Assembly: GCA_005518205.2 (NCBI GenBank)
Contig: RFFC02000023.1
Location: 20,031-84,030, forward strand
Direction of reading: 5' to 3'
DNA length: 64,000 bases
From: Hormoscilla sp. GUM202
GTDB taxonomy: Bacteria > Cyanobacteriota > Cyanobacteriia > Cyanobacteriales > Desertifilaceae
Shown: positions 1 to 9,163 of the stretch, piece by piece
Numbering within the stretch: position 1 is the first letter of the stretch
Layout: the number at the start of each line of letters is the position of its first letter
Program-made: the position numbers and the translations under genes
Notes under the pieces: generated by a model
What the model was told of the DNA's origin: nothing
Seen by the model: the letters and a program-made list of their open reading frames with translations, nothing else
The model's database searches: none

Positions 1-2463
1 GGGGATCGTACCGGTCAGAGAATTATTGCTCAGATCGAGGGTTTGCACATTTCGCAAATTCCTGAACGAGAAATACTTAAGGGGGATAGTACCGGTCAGG
101 GAATTGCCGTTCAAATACAGCTCAAGCAAATTGTTGAGGCTGCCATACTCGGAGGGCAGCGTACCGGTCATGTGATTGTTGTCTAGGTGCAGCTCTTGCA
201 AATTGCCGAGCGAACTTAACTCAGGGGGGAGGGTACCGTTCAGGTCGTTCTCCGACAGGTCGAGTGAGAGCAAATTGCCGAGGTCGCCTAACTCCGAGGG
301 GATGGCATTGTTCAGGGAGTTCTCCGACAGGTCGAGTGAGAGCAAATTGCCGAGGTCGCCTAACTCCGAGGGGATGGCATTGTTCAGGTCGTTCTCCGAC
401 AGGTCGAGGTCTTGCAAATTGCCGAGGTCGCCTAACGAGTCGGGGATGGCATTGCTCAGGGAGTTCTCCGACAGGTCGAGGTCTTGCAAATTGCCGAGCT
501 CGCCTAACGAGTCGGGGATGGCACCGGTCAGGTCGTTCTCCGACAGGTCGAGCGCATGCAAATTGCCGAGCGAACCTAACTCGGAGGGGAGCGTACCGCT
601 CAAAGAGTTGGAGGGCAGGTCGATCGCCGTCACCCGATTTCCCACTACCGTCACTCCAAACCAGTCATTTACAGCATCAACAGAGGGGGGAGTTTCGCTG
701 TCGAAATCCCAGCCTGTCTTGTTTTTCCAGTGCTTCCCATTCGTACTGGTATGGAGAGCGCTTAGGGCTGCATAATCACCGGCATTGAGAATCGATTGGT
801 CAACGCTGGCATCGAGAATTGATTGAAAGTCAATGCTGTATAGCCGCGCTTCGTTTGCAAAACTCTGAACCAGGAGATCGTTGTTAAAGCCATTGCCATC
901 ATAATCGGCAATATACAGTTTCCTGCCGTCACCGTTAAACTGAAGCGCTGAGGGAAGTAGATATTCGGTGAAATTTTCTCCATCATCCGAGCGCAATATC
1001 CTCAAAGTGCGGGACCGCTCCCCTCGGGGATGTTTTTTCTGAACCAGAATCTCATCCTGGCCATCACCATTCAGATCTTCGACGTATAAATTGGTGAGGT
1101 CGCCCTTGAGCTCAAAACTCTCCGGCAGGGGGATGCGGGTAAAGTTGCCGTCACCCTGGGATAAGAGTACATGGGCAGTCCCCATGTCATCGTCGTCCCA
1201 ACTGCCCTTTTCTTGGCGTAGTACATCGTCGCGATCGTCTCCATTAAAGTCGCCGATGTATAAATTGGTGAAGTCGCCCTTGAGCTCAAAACTCTCCGGC
1301 AGGGGGATGCGGGTAAAGTTGCCGTCACCCTGGGACAAGAGTACATGGGCAGTCATCTGGTCATCGTCGTCCCAACTGCCCTTTTCTTGGCGGAGTATAT
1401 CGCTGCGACCGTCCCTATTGAAGTCGCCAACGTATAATTTGGTGAAATCACCTTTGAGAGCGAAATCCTCCGGCAGGGTGATGGGGTTAAAGTTGCCGTC
1501 GCCTTGGGACAAGAGGATCTGAGCAGTTGTACGGTCATCGTCGTCCCAAATGCCCTTTTCTTGGCGAAGTACATCGCTTTGACCGTCCCCATCAAAGTCC
1601 CCGATGTATAAGTTCGTTAAATCACCCTTGACGGCAAGACTTTCCGGCAGGAATATGCGATTAAAGCTGTCGTTATCTTCCGATAATTCCGACAAGAGTA
1701 CCTGAGCAGTCAGACTGTCATCGTTGTCCCAACCGCCCTTTTCTTGGCGGAGTATATCGCTGCGACCGTCCCCATTAAAGTCGCTGACATATAAATTGGT
1801 GTAGTCACCCTTAAGAGCGAATCTCTCAGGCAGGCGGATGGGGTTAAAGTTGCCGCCGCCTTCAGACAAGACTACTTGAGCAGTCAGACTGGAGTCGTTG
1901 TCCCAGCGGCCCCTTTCTTGGCGGAGTATGTCGCTCCGACCGTCGTTATTAAAATCGCCGGCGTACAACTTGGTCGATCCGCGCTTGAGGGGGAAACCCT
2001 TGCCCACGATGCTGGAGTCAAGAGACGATACCACAATATTGAATTCATCTTCTACCTCGCCTCCCGCACTATCCGATGCAGTTACCGTCACGGGAAAAGT
2101 GCCCTCAGTAGTAGGGGTGCCGCCGATCGCCCCACTATTGGAGTCAATGGTTAAACCGTCTGGCAAACCCTCGGCGCCGGCAAAGAGGCTCTGCACGTCC
2201 GGGTTGCCGCGATCGTCATAAAACAGAGCCCGGGCTAGAACCTCATTGGTGCCTATGGCCTGCTCCTGGACTACCTGACCCGTGCCGTTCTCGAACTTCA
2301 ACTCTATCGCCATATCGGTAGCGATCGTAAAGTTGCGGAAACCCCGACGGAGACGTTTAAAACCCCAACGGAGACGTTTAAAACCCCAACGGAGACGTTT
2401 AAAACCCCAACGGAGACGTTTAAAACCCCAACGGAGACGTTTAAAACCCCAACGGAGGGGCAC
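1..2463 (-). CDS. Large surface-type protein with FG-GAP/VCBS-like repeats and leucine-rich repeats, C-terminus beyond window
   Basis: One frame stays open from 2463 to base 1 (about 821 codons) with no stop, so the gene continues off the left edge. In order it reads: 21-bp-repeat-encoded WGFKRLR heptads (residues 1-42), a stretch TIATDMAIELKFENGTG shared with the protein at 45.5-48.7 kb, a putative Ig-like fold with GLPDGLTIDSNSGAIGGTP (about 90-130), six FG-GAP/VCBS-like repeats built on LYIGDFNGDGRSDILRQEKG (about 155-470), a linker, then at least eight 24-residue LRRs of the type LGNLQDLDLSENDL (about 610-821). Such modules are usually extracellular adhesion or binding scaffolds. No signal peptide is seen, and the apparent GTG start lies in the repeat array, so the true N-terminus has probably been replaced by recombination. 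Domain reading is strong; function is unknown. Confidence 0.8.
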   Translation of the reverse strand, partial: MPLRWGFKRLRWGFKRLRWGFKRLRWGFKRLRWGFKRLRRGFRNFTIATDMAIELKFENGTGQVVQEQAIGTNEVLARALFYDDRGNPDVQSLFAGAEGLPDGLTIDSNSGAIGGTPTTEGTFPVTVTASDSAGGEVEDEFNIVVSSLDSSIVGKGFPLKRGSTKLYAGDFNNDGRSDILRQERGRWDNDSSLTAQVVLSEGGGNFNPIRLPERFALKGDYTNLYVSDFNGDGRSDILRQEKGGWDNDDSLTAQVLLSELSEDNDSFNRIFLPESLAVKGDLTNLYIGDFDGDGQSDVLRQEKGIWDDDDRTTAQILLSQGDGNFNPITLPEDFALKGDFTKLYVGDFNRDGRSDILRQEKGSWDDDDQMTAHVLLSQGDGNFTRIPLPESFELKGDFTNLYIGDFNGDDRDDVLRQEKGSWDDDDMGTAHVLLSQGDGNFTRIPLPESFELKGDLTNLYVEDLNGDGQDEILVQKKHPRGERSRTLRILRSDDGENFTEYLLPSALQFNGDGRKLYIADYDGNGFNNDLLVQSFANEARLYSIDFQSILDASVDQSILNAGDYAALSALHTSTNGKHWKNKTGWDFDSETPPSVDAVNDWFGVTVVGNRVTAIDLPSNSLSGTLPSELGSLGNLHALDLSENDLTGAIPDSLGELGNLQDLDLSENSLSNAIPDSLGDLGNLQDLDLSENDLNNAIPSELGDLGNLLSLDLSENSLNNAIPSELGDLGNLLSLDLSENDLNGTLPPELSSLGNLQELHLDNNHMTGTLPSEYGSLNNLLELYLNGNSLTGTIPLKYFSFRNLRNVQTLDLSNNSLTGTIP
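2336..2456. repeat. 21-bp tandem repeat array, about 6 copies
   Basis: Near-identical 21-bp units (core GGAGACGTTTAAAACCCCAAC) run head to tail. On the minus strand each unit encodes WGFKRLR in frame with the LRR/FG-GAP protein. A diverged array in opposite orientation lies at 55561-55760. Both arrays share the same outer flank, which contains CAGTTGGGCCATCCAGTG here. Confidence 0.9.
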
Positions 2464-2606
2464 TGGTTTTAACTTTTAAGACAGCCGTGATTTCAAGCAG
2501 TTGGGCCATCCAGTGCGATCGCCCGCTGGTGAGGTCAGTTGGCTGGCTGGTAGGGTGCGATCGCCTAATGCTTGGAAATGATTGCTTAATGCCCTGAAAT
2601 ATGATT

Positions 2607-2862
2607 CTATTGGTTCTCAGTGTCAATATCGTCGCAGAGGTGCTTATTGGGATCGTCTTCAGGTCTGTTCTTCAGATAGCCACGCACGTCCTTGCAAGCG
2701 CGTAGCAGCAGGTCTTCTAAATTTAAATTCCAGAGTTTGACTGTCCCGTACAGACCAACAGAAGCCAGATACTTTCCATCGGGGCTGAACGCCACGTTGA
2801 AGACCCCATACAGACGCCCTTGGAAGGTATCTACCAAGCTGCCATTCGATAATGCGTTTCAT
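2607..2862 (-). pseudogene. WD40-repeat protein, C-terminal fragment
   Basis: The minus-strand frame from 2837 reads VAFSPDGKYLASVGLYGTVKLWNL, one WD40 blade, followed by a tail (DLLLRACKDVRGYLKNRPEDD, ending CDDI) typical of the last segment of long cyanobacterial WD40 proteins. Only one blade remains; a full propeller needs seven. A second minus frame (2862-2659) overlaps and suggests the upstream part is frameshifted. It is probably a remnant of a several-hundred-residue WD40 scaffold. Confidence 0.6.
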
Positions 2863-2894
2863 TGTTTGTCACCTCTGCTACTGTTCGTTTACAT

Positions 2895-3110
2895 CTATTT
2901 GTTAAGAACTGCTTGCTCAGTCTCTAACTGCTTCTGCACTCGTTGTCTGCGCCTCACATAAAGGGGACTATTTTGCAATTCTATCTCAGCAAGAGCGTTT
3001 GCTTGTGCCAATAACATATTCAACTCGTCAAACCTCAAACAAACTTCCCGCAACCGAGCCACATTTCGCGCTCTCGTCTGGGCATCTGGGATTTGATTAT
3101 CATTAGTCAT
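2895..3110 (-). CDS. Small hypothetical protein, 71 aa
   Basis: The ATG at 3110 is preceded by AAAAGGAG about 12 bases upstream, so it is preferred over the further in-frame ATG at 3158. The product is charged and helical: MTNDNQIPDAQTRARNVARL at the start, then a Glu/Gln/Arg-rich region likely to form a coiled coil (residues 20-65). I do not recognise a family. It follows a shorter ORF (3130-3240) in the same direction, so the two may be remnants of one small operon. Confidence 0.4.
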   Translation of the reverse strand: MTNDNQIPDAQTRARNVARLREVCLRFDELNMLLAQANALAEIELQNSPLYVRRRQRVQKQLETEQAVLNK

Positions 3111-3129
3111 TGTAAATTCCAACTCCTTT

Positions 3130-3240
3130 TTACCTCTCGAACAGTTGCCTCTGAGCATCAGCGTTCGCCATTGCCATTTCTATGGAGCGATACAGTAAAT
3201 CTATGATAGCGGCAGAAGCCGCTGGTTGAGTCTGGGCCAC
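3130..3240 (-). CDS. Very short hypothetical ORF, possibly a gene end
   Basis: A GTG at 3240 opens 36 codons reading MAQTQPAASAAIIDLLYRSI and ending QRQLFER. The open frame extends upstream to about 3274 without another good start, so this may be the end of a truncated gene. It lies 20 bp upstream of the next small gene. Amphipathic helix is the only feature visible. Confidence 0.25.
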   Translation of the reverse strand: MAQTQPAASAAIIDLLYRSIEMAMANADAQRQLFER

Positions 3241-3289
3241 CTGTAACAGTAGCCCGGTGATTTGCTCTCCTGTTACCTAGCTTCAGAGG

Positions 3290-4500
3290 TCTAGGATGGG
3301 GCTTTGAGCTTCTTTGACAAAATAGCGCAGCTTATTTGCGAATGGCAATCCACCTTTATCCAACGTGAGTTCGACGGTTGCTCAAACACTTATTCTTCGT
3401 CTGGTCATGGATGCCTGAAACTCCCATGATTACGTTTTTGAGATCCCGAACTCCGAACTCCGAACTCCGAACTCGCGTTTATCCACCTATTTTTGCCTGA
3501 CTGCACAAGCTATAACGTTTGTCAAGTACCCCTTATCTACCTTTTTGGGCGCAGAAAATCAACCTTTTCAATGCTGGCGTCGAACCGGAAGGGAATAGCT
3601 TGAGTATTGTTGATCGACCCAAAGACTGGTTTAGCCGGTAACTGAATCGATAATCACTGGCAATCACTCGCATTTTATAAAGGCTTCAGATATCCCAATA
3701 CCTCTGGGTTAAGCCTAGATTGCTTCCTGTGGGAAGGGCTGAAATGCTTGAAATTCCGTTGTGAAAACGGTCCCTTGGGTGCCAAACCTACAAGTATTGT
3801 TAGGTATTCGCAAATCCTACAAGTCTGTAAATCTTTGCCTATTCGCCGGTGATGAGTTGTCTCGGATATAGGGTTCGCGGTTTTGCTGCGGGGGATGTCT
3901 TGGCATCATTCCCACCTATCAGCTACTGCATCAGTTAGGTGACTGCTGGTGCGCGATCGGCAACAGCATTGATGCTGTTCACTGTTAGTTCCTCGCGATC
4001 GGGGCGGGAACTGAATAGCGGGTTGTATTTGCCTTCAAAGAAGCTAGCGTCGCCGCCGTCCACACCCTAAAGGGTCCGGCTACACGTTTCATACCCGCCT
4101 GCGGGAGATGTCTCCGCACCCAATCGCCGGTCATAAAGTAATCGGATTCTCAGAACAGACCGGCACCGAACCCAAGCGTCATAAATCACCGGCTGTACTA
4201 GAAGCAAAGACCGCCCCGAGACTAATCTCCTTTAAAAATTTCCCAAACTGCATAAACCCTCCGTGCCCAAGCATCCCTTTAAATCCCACCACGAACCGAT
4301 CACGAGCCGATCACGAGCCGATCACGAGCCCCTAAAATGGGTCAGAAGTTCCCTTTTTTCACCAGATACTTAAACAACATACTCCTACGTAAATTACTGA
4401 AAAAGCCTTCTTTAAGCACCGGTCACTTCCAGAAAACAGCCTCCTGGGAACGCGGTTAGCATCGCACCGGGAGCATCTGTAGGTTGGTAGACCCACGAAA
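3290..4500. other. Gene-free stretch with short direct repeats
   Basis: No convincing coding frame. It holds several simple repeats: CCGAACT units at 3446-3475 and three copies of CACGAGCCGAT between 4297 and 4330. A stretch near 4065 (CACCCTAAAGGGTCCGGCTA) recurs inverted near 40545, so it is another dispersed repeat. I see nothing else. Confidence 0.5.
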
Positions 4501-4830
4501 GGGTGTGGTCATGCATTAGTTGCATAGGGATCCCCCCCAAATCCTCTCACAGGGGTAGGTTTTTTACATTTGGAGCAAGAATAGGGAGACTTGGGAGGAA
4601 AGTGGACTTCAAAGAATAAATTTCTCTTCCTTTTCTTCTGTGTCTGGCAAGTCTGGCAAGTCTGGCAAGTCTGGCAAGTCTTCGGAGTCTTCGGAGTCAA
4701 GTCACGGCCTTTTTGTAAAAAACCTACCCTTGTAAGCCCTCCCTCCCTCACCCCTGATGAACGCCTTGAATTGGTAATTCGCCCACAGCATCTTGTAAGG
4801 GGGGCTGGGGCAATACCTCTCGGATAGCGC
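4501..4830. repeat. Degenerate copy of the GGGTGTGGTC element
   Basis: It begins GGGTGTGGTC and GGATCCCCCC follows within about 40 bases, as in the 329-bp element at 29151. Near 4780 it carries CGCCCACAGCATCTTGTAAGG, also an internal motif of that element. Four TCTGGCAAG units at 4645-4680 lie inside it. The right terminal inverted repeat is not recognisable, so this copy looks decayed. Confidence 0.5.
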
Positions 4831-5081
4831 GATAACTTATCGGGATGTCAGAATTTATCAAAAAAATTGCTACAAATCAGCCACTGAAGGTCCCGCCATG
4901 AGATGGTATATGTGATCTGATATTTTTTGAAATATGATAACTGCGAACTGCGTATACGAAGTGGGCGCAGCGCTACTGCGAACTGCGAACTGCATTGGGG
5001 GCTGGGGGGATCTAGTTTGATTGTGGTTAGGAAACCGGATCTGATATGATGGATAGTTTCAGAGAGTAGAAGAGGAACTGA

Positions 5082-5816
5082 TTGACACCTGTGCGGAAAA
5101 TAGTCATAGCTGGTAATTGGAAAATGTACAAAACCCAGGCAGAGGCCCTGGAGTTTTTGCAGGTATTTATGCCTGAGCTGGACAAGACCCAGGCAGAACG
5201 GAACGTGGTACTCTGCGTGCCGTTTACGAACCTAGACCTGCTGTCGAAAAAAATCCAAGGTAGCCCGGTGCAACTGGGGGCTCAGAATGTCCATTGGGAG
5301 TCTGAAGGCGCTTACACTGGGGAAATTTCTGCCTCAATGCTCAAAGAGATAGGGGTGCGCTATGTGATTATTGGTCACAGCGAACGGCGTCAGGATTTTG
5401 GGGAAACGGATGAAACTGTGAACCTGCGCCTGAAAGCAGCTCAGAAGTTCGATCTGCTGCCAATTCTCTGTGTGGGTGAAACTAAGCAACAACGAGATGC
5501 TGGGGAAACGGACACCCATATTTACTCCCAGTTGGATCGAGACCTGGTAGATGTAGATCTTAGTCAGTTGGTAATTGCCTACGAACCGATCTGGGCGATC
5601 GGGACTGGGGATACCTGTGAGGTATCGGAGGCTAACCGAGTGATTGGTTTGATTCGTTCTCGGTTGAGTAATCAGGATGTGCCGATTCAATACGGCGGCT
5701 CTGTCAAGCCTAACAATATCGATGCCATTATGCGAGCGCCAGAAATCGATGGTGTTTTGGTGGGAGGTGCTAGTCTGGAACCTGGCAGTTTTGCTCGCAT
5801 TGTCAATTATCAGTAG
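5082..5816 (+). CDS. tpiA: Triosephosphate isomerase
   Basis: The enzyme interconverts glyceraldehyde-3-phosphate and dihydroxyacetone phosphate in glycolysis and the Calvin cycle. Diagnostic segments are present: GNWKM near the N-terminus (Asn/Lys), the catalytic His in VIIGHSERR (about residue 97), the catalytic Glu in VIAYEPIWAIGTG (about 165-178) and the phosphate loop YGGSVKPNN. Length (244 aa) is normal for the family. Start is TTG at 5082 with AGAGGAAC just upstream; GTG at 5091 (MRKIVIAGNWKM) is an equally good start and matches the usual family N-terminus. folP follows 71 bp downstream in the same direction and may be co-transcribed. Confidence 0.97.
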   Translation: MTPVRKIVIAGNWKMYKTQAEALEFLQVFMPELDKTQAERNVVLCVPFTNLDLLSKKIQGSPVQLGAQNVHWESEGAYTGEISASMLKEIGVRYVIIGHSERRQDFGETDETVNLRLKAAQKFDLLPILCVGETKQQRDAGETDTHIYSQLDRDLVDVDLSQLVIAYEPIWAIGTGDTCEVSEANRVIGLIRSRLSNQDVPIQYGGSVKPNNIDAIMRAPEIDGVLVGGASLEPGSFARIVNYQ

Positions 5817-5887
5817 ATTGTCATGCAGTGCGAACCTCGTTTCTAGGCTTTTGCCTGGGAACGAGAAATGGTTCATAGATCGAAACA

Positions 5888-6748
5888 ATGAACAATGAAC
5901 CCATGATAATTAGAGGCAAATTGTTTGAGTGGGGGATGCGCACCTATCTGATGGGCATTCTGAATGTGACGCCTGATAGCTTCAGTGATGGTGGCGAGTT
6001 CTATACAAAGTCAGATGCGGTTATCCAAGCAAGGCGTATGGTAGCAGCTGGGGTTGATATAATTGATATTGGCGGTCAATCAACTCGACCGGGTAGCAGT
6101 CAAATTACTCTACAGCAAGAACTCGATCGGGTGCTACCTGCGATCGCGGCAATTCGCGAAGGGCCAGATGAATGGGCACCTCTGCCCGTTTCCATTGACA
6201 CGACTAGGGCCGAAGTGGCCGATAAGGCGATCGCCCTTGGTGCGGACATAGTCAATGACATTTCTGGCGGTACTTTCGATCCAGATATGTTTTCTGTAGT
6301 TGCCCGTTCGCAGGTTCCGATTATCTTGATGCATATTCGAGGAACGCCCCAGACGATGCAAAAATTGACGGACTATGAAGATTTGATTGGCGAGATTTCT
6401 GAGTTTCTGGAAAGCCGCATTAATGCAGCGGTGGAGGCGGGGATTGAGCGATGGCGCCTGATCGTAGACCCTGGGATTGGTTTTGCCAAAACTGGCGCAC
6501 AAAACCTAGAAATCTTCCGGCAAATGTCCAGATTTCGGACTTTAGGCGTTCCCATTTTAGTGGGGCCGTCCCGGAAAAGTTTCATCGGTCATCTGCTCGA
6601 TCGCCCCACCGATCCCAAAGAGCGAGTCTGGGGTACGGCGGCAGCTTGCGTGGGTGCTATCGCCGGTGGGGCAGACATCTTGCGGGTGCATGACGTTGCC
6701 GAAATGCGGGATGTCTGCCGGGTCGCCGATGCCATTTTTAGAGGCTAA
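5888..6748 (+). CDS. folP: Dihydropteroate synthase
   Basis: It condenses 6-hydroxymethyl-dihydropterin pyrophosphate with p-aminobenzoate in folate synthesis. The family signatures are visible: MGILNVTPDSFSDGG (about residues 22-36), DIIDIGGQSTRPGS (about 58-71), the SIDTTRAEVA segment, NDISGG, and the C-terminal GPSRKSF and RVHDV motifs that bind sulfa drugs and substrate. At 286 aa it is of usual length. The ATG at 5888 lies in AACAATGAACAATGAACCC; a second ATG a few codons on (MIIRGK) is also possible. It follows tpiA closely. Confidence 0.97.
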   Translation: MNNEPMIIRGKLFEWGMRTYLMGILNVTPDSFSDGGEFYTKSDAVIQARRMVAAGVDIIDIGGQSTRPGSSQITLQQELDRVLPAIAAIREGPDEWAPLPVSIDTTRAEVADKAIALGADIVNDISGGTFDPDMFSVVARSQVPIILMHIRGTPQTMQKLTDYEDLIGEISEFLESRINAAVEAGIERWRLIVDPGIGFAKTGAQNLEIFRQMSRFRTLGVPILVGPSRKSFIGHLLDRPTDPKERVWGTAAACVGAIAGGADILRVHDVAEMRDVCRVADAIFRG

Positions 6749-6775
6749 TTGTTGATTGCTAATTGTTATCAACCG

Positions 6776-7681
6776 TCAATTATCAGCACTAGTATTTTCC
6801 TGTCCATCCTCACCATTGGGCTCATTTTTAGATTTCATCTCAGCCGGGGTCATTGCTTTATTTAACAGACTCTTAGAACGACCATTTCCTCGGCGCAGTG
6901 TTGATTCATCAAACACAGAGTCAAACAAATACAACAGGTTATCTGACATGGCCTTGGGGTCCATGAACACAACCTTAGAATTATCGCTTTCACTCAGCTT
7001 GTAATTTCCATCCACATACTTTTGCGCGATCAGGTACTTCAAAAATTCCCGATTACTGGGCTGCATATTCAGGGCCGTAGCTATACGTTCGATTGACTGG
7101 GCTTGGCCCTCAGCTTCCAGAATCTCCGCTCTTTTCTGAATTTCCGCAGCCCTTTCACGTTCCATCGACTCCACGATCGCTGGTGCTGGCACAATATCCT
7201 GTACCTCAACCCGAATCACTTTTACCCCCCAGGCATCAGTTGCGTCATCCAATTGTGCTAGCAGGTCTTGATTGATTACATCTCGGGAGGAAAAAGTCTC
7301 CTGTAGCTCCATTTTCCCAATTTTAGAACGCAGCACGGTTATCGTCAGGTTTTCCAGGGCGTTGTTAACGTCATCGATCGCGTAATAAGCTCTCCTGAGA
7401 TCCAGGATTTGCCAATAGACGACCGCATCGACTGTCAAGGGCACATTATCTTTGGTGATTGCTTGCTGGGGCGGTATGTCCAGAACCCGTTCGCTCATCA
7501 GCGCTTTGATGACGATCGTCTCCAGGAAAGGTATGACATAATTTACCCCTGGTTTCAATGTCCGGTTATACCTCCCCAAGCGCTCCACCAAGGCTTGATA
7601 AGGTTCTTTGATAATTTTCACTGCACCCCCGACGTAACCAATCAGGGCTAAAGCTAAGATGACAAGGACTTGTGGTATCAT
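6776..7681 (-). CDS. SPFH/band-7 membrane protein (stomatin-like)
   Basis: An N-terminal membrane segment (MIPQVLVILALALIGYVGG, residues 1-19) is followed by a band-7 domain: EPYQALVERLGRYNRTLKPG, VDAVVYWQI and GVKVIRVEVQDI. A helical Glu/Arg-rich region then ends with ERERAAEIQKRAEILEAEGQ (about residues 180-200). These proteins form large oligomers on the cytoplasmic or periplasmic membrane face and often modulate proteases or membrane domains. The gene is convergent with folP and separated by 27 bp. A partner NfeD-type gene is not adjacent. The C-terminal 40 residues are polar and unlikely to be folded. Confidence 0.9.
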   Translation of the reverse strand: MIPQVLVILALALIGYVGGAVKIIKEPYQALVERLGRYNRTLKPGVNYVIPFLETIVIKALMSERVLDIPPQQAITKDNVPLTVDAVVYWQILDLRRAYYAIDDVNNALENLTITVLRSKIGKMELQETFSSRDVINQDLLAQLDDATDAWGVKVIRVEVQDIVPAPAIVESMERERAAEIQKRAEILEAEGQAQSIERIATALNMQPSNREFLKYLIAQKYVDGNYKLSESDNSKVVFMDPKAMSDNLLYLFDSVFDESTLRRGNGRSKSLLNKAMTPAEMKSKNEPNGEDGQENTSADN

Positions 7682-7689
7682 AATTAAGC

Positions 7690-8165
7690 AGTTCTCCTTT
7701 AGGTAGAAAATAGATTATCATTTCCGTTTTATCTTTCATCGGACCCTATTTTTAGTTACATTTCTTTGTATTGTTAACATAAAATTACGGGGCAGGCATG
7801 GCTGCTAGCGCCATGTTGCTACCATGAATGTACTAAGTTGGACTGGACTGATGACGCCTCACGCGCCCGGTCCTGTAGCCTAGGACCGGTAGCCTGTCGG
7901 TGCTGCCATCTTTTATGTCTATCCGCGCACAAGTCACTCATGTGGATGCGGTTGCCACGCTGCGCAAGCGAAAAACGCGAAAAAAATCGCTCCGGACATT
8001 GCTTTGTTCGACAGCTGACCAATCCATATGCCGTTCGCGTACTGCGTAGCGGAGGGGTCCCGGAGCGTGCAGCCATGCGGCTGCAACCAAACACATCTTG
8101 GACGTGACGAACAGCTAGGTTTCCCATCTGCCTCCGGACATGGAGTTGGTACGCAATGGGCATCA
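7690..8165. other. Gene-poor stretch with palindromic repeats and unassigned remnants
   Basis: No reliable gene. Frames on the minus strand (about 7820-8190) are broken and match nothing I recognise. A GC-rich palindromic repeat sits at about 8035-8080 (GCGTAGCGGAGGGGTCCCGGAGCG), a member of the family also seen at 17611, 29410, 36590, 50915 and 63150. Confidence 0.4.
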
Positions 8166-8595
8166 ATCATTATTTTATCCAAAATCTGAACCAAAATCCC
8201 GAAATTCCCCCGCCCGATCGCGCAGCGTGCGCACGCGCAGGGCCTTGTAAGTCGTGGGCTTGGCCAGGGGTAAGATGAAATCCTGTGGGATTGCCCAAGG
8301 CATCGCCAGTGGCATGAATCTTTGTCGATAGTCCCCCTTTACTACGGCCTATGGCTTGGGTTTCGCACGTATCGAGTCGGGTGTTTTTTTTTGCACCCGC
8401 ACGGTGTTGATCGGCACGCACGATGGTGGCATCAATCGCGGCGTCTTCGTTATCGGCGTCTGATCACGTAGTGTGGCAGCAGCCCATAGCGCATGACAGC
8501 GCTATGGGCTGCTGCCATGGCCAAGACATCGAATACCTGCTTCCAAACTCCCTTTTCAGACCAACGGGTATGGCGGGTATGAACAACTCTTGTCC

Positions 8596-8755
8596 GAGAG
8601 CGCCCACCCTGTCGTGTCGGGACCGCGCACGACATGGGTGGGTCGTTTCCGAGAGCGCCCACCCTGTCGTGTCGGGACCGCGCACGACATGGGTGGGTCG
8701 TTTCCGAGAGCGCCCACCCTGTCGTGAGCCTGCTCGGCAACGACATGGGTGGGCG
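8596..8755. repeat. Three 55-bp tandem units, each containing a stem-loop
   Basis: Units start at 8596, 8651 and 8706. Each holds the inverted arms CCCACCCTGTCGTG and CACGACATGGGTGGG, so each unit can fold into a hairpin. They are inserted in the transposase remnant. The third unit has a different loop. Confidence 0.85.
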
Positions 8756-8756
8756 C

Positions 8757-8897
8757 TCCGGAAACGAAAGTCTCCGGAAACGAAAGTCTCCGGAAACGAA
8801 AGTCTCCGGAAACGAAAGTCTCCGGAAACGAAAGTCTCCGGAAACGAAAGTCTCCGGAAACGAAAGTCTCCGGAAACGAAAGTCTCCGGAAACGACC
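8757..8897. repeat. 16-bp tandem repeat, eight full copies plus a partial
   Basis: The unit GGAAACGAAAGTCTCC repeats perfectly without spacers. It abuts the 55-bp units and lies within the transposase reading frame. The perfect identity suggests recent slippage expansion. Confidence 0.95.
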
Positions 8898-9163
8898 CGA
8901 AAATCCCCAAAACACTCCGGTAAATCCCGCCAGGGAATGCCAGCACGATATCGATATAACACGGCTTCAACGAATAATCTATTGTTCTTGGCCTCCGCGC
9001 CTGGGTCACCCTCTTTACCAGGTCAAAGGTGTTCGATCCGTTCCCACTGGTCGTCTCGCAAGCCATAGCGTCTCATATCATGCCCTCTTGATTGTTATTG
9101 CTGGATAAGGACTCCATACCGTATCCATCTACTTCTGTCAAGCAATTTGATTGATGACACACC

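Larger units (their letters stand above)
8170..9160 (-). mobile_element. IS5-family element remnant, filled with tandem repeats
   Basis: The minus strand encodes pieces of one IS5-type DDE transposase in order: MRRYGLRDDQWERIEHL from about 9075, then VLYRYRAGIPWRDLPECFG (about 8960), then VWKQVFDVLA (about 8540), DATIVRADQH (about 8420) and AIGRSKGGLSTKIHATGDAL (about 8340-8280). The frame is broken by stops and by three inserted repeat blocks: a 16-bp array, three 55-bp units and a hairpin at 8476-8519. The right end sequence TTGATGACACACCCTAG (about 9151) recurs beside another IS5 remnant at 36905. The element truncates the YcaO gene that follows. Confidence 0.75.

Noticed and set aside
176..788. 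Plus-strand ORFs of 199 and 174 aa rich in Ser/Arg
   Set aside because: They are antisense to the leucine-rich repeats; the minus frame gives clear LRRs.
1091..2221. Plus-strand repetitive ORFs
   Set aside because: Antisense of the FG-GAP/VCBS repeats.
4509..4827. ORFs on both strands around TCTGGCAAG repeats
   Set aside because: Low-complexity translations within a decayed MITE-like element.
8757..8897. Short repeat array resembling a CRISPR
   Set aside because: Pure 16-bp tandem repeat without spacers, inside a transposase remnant.
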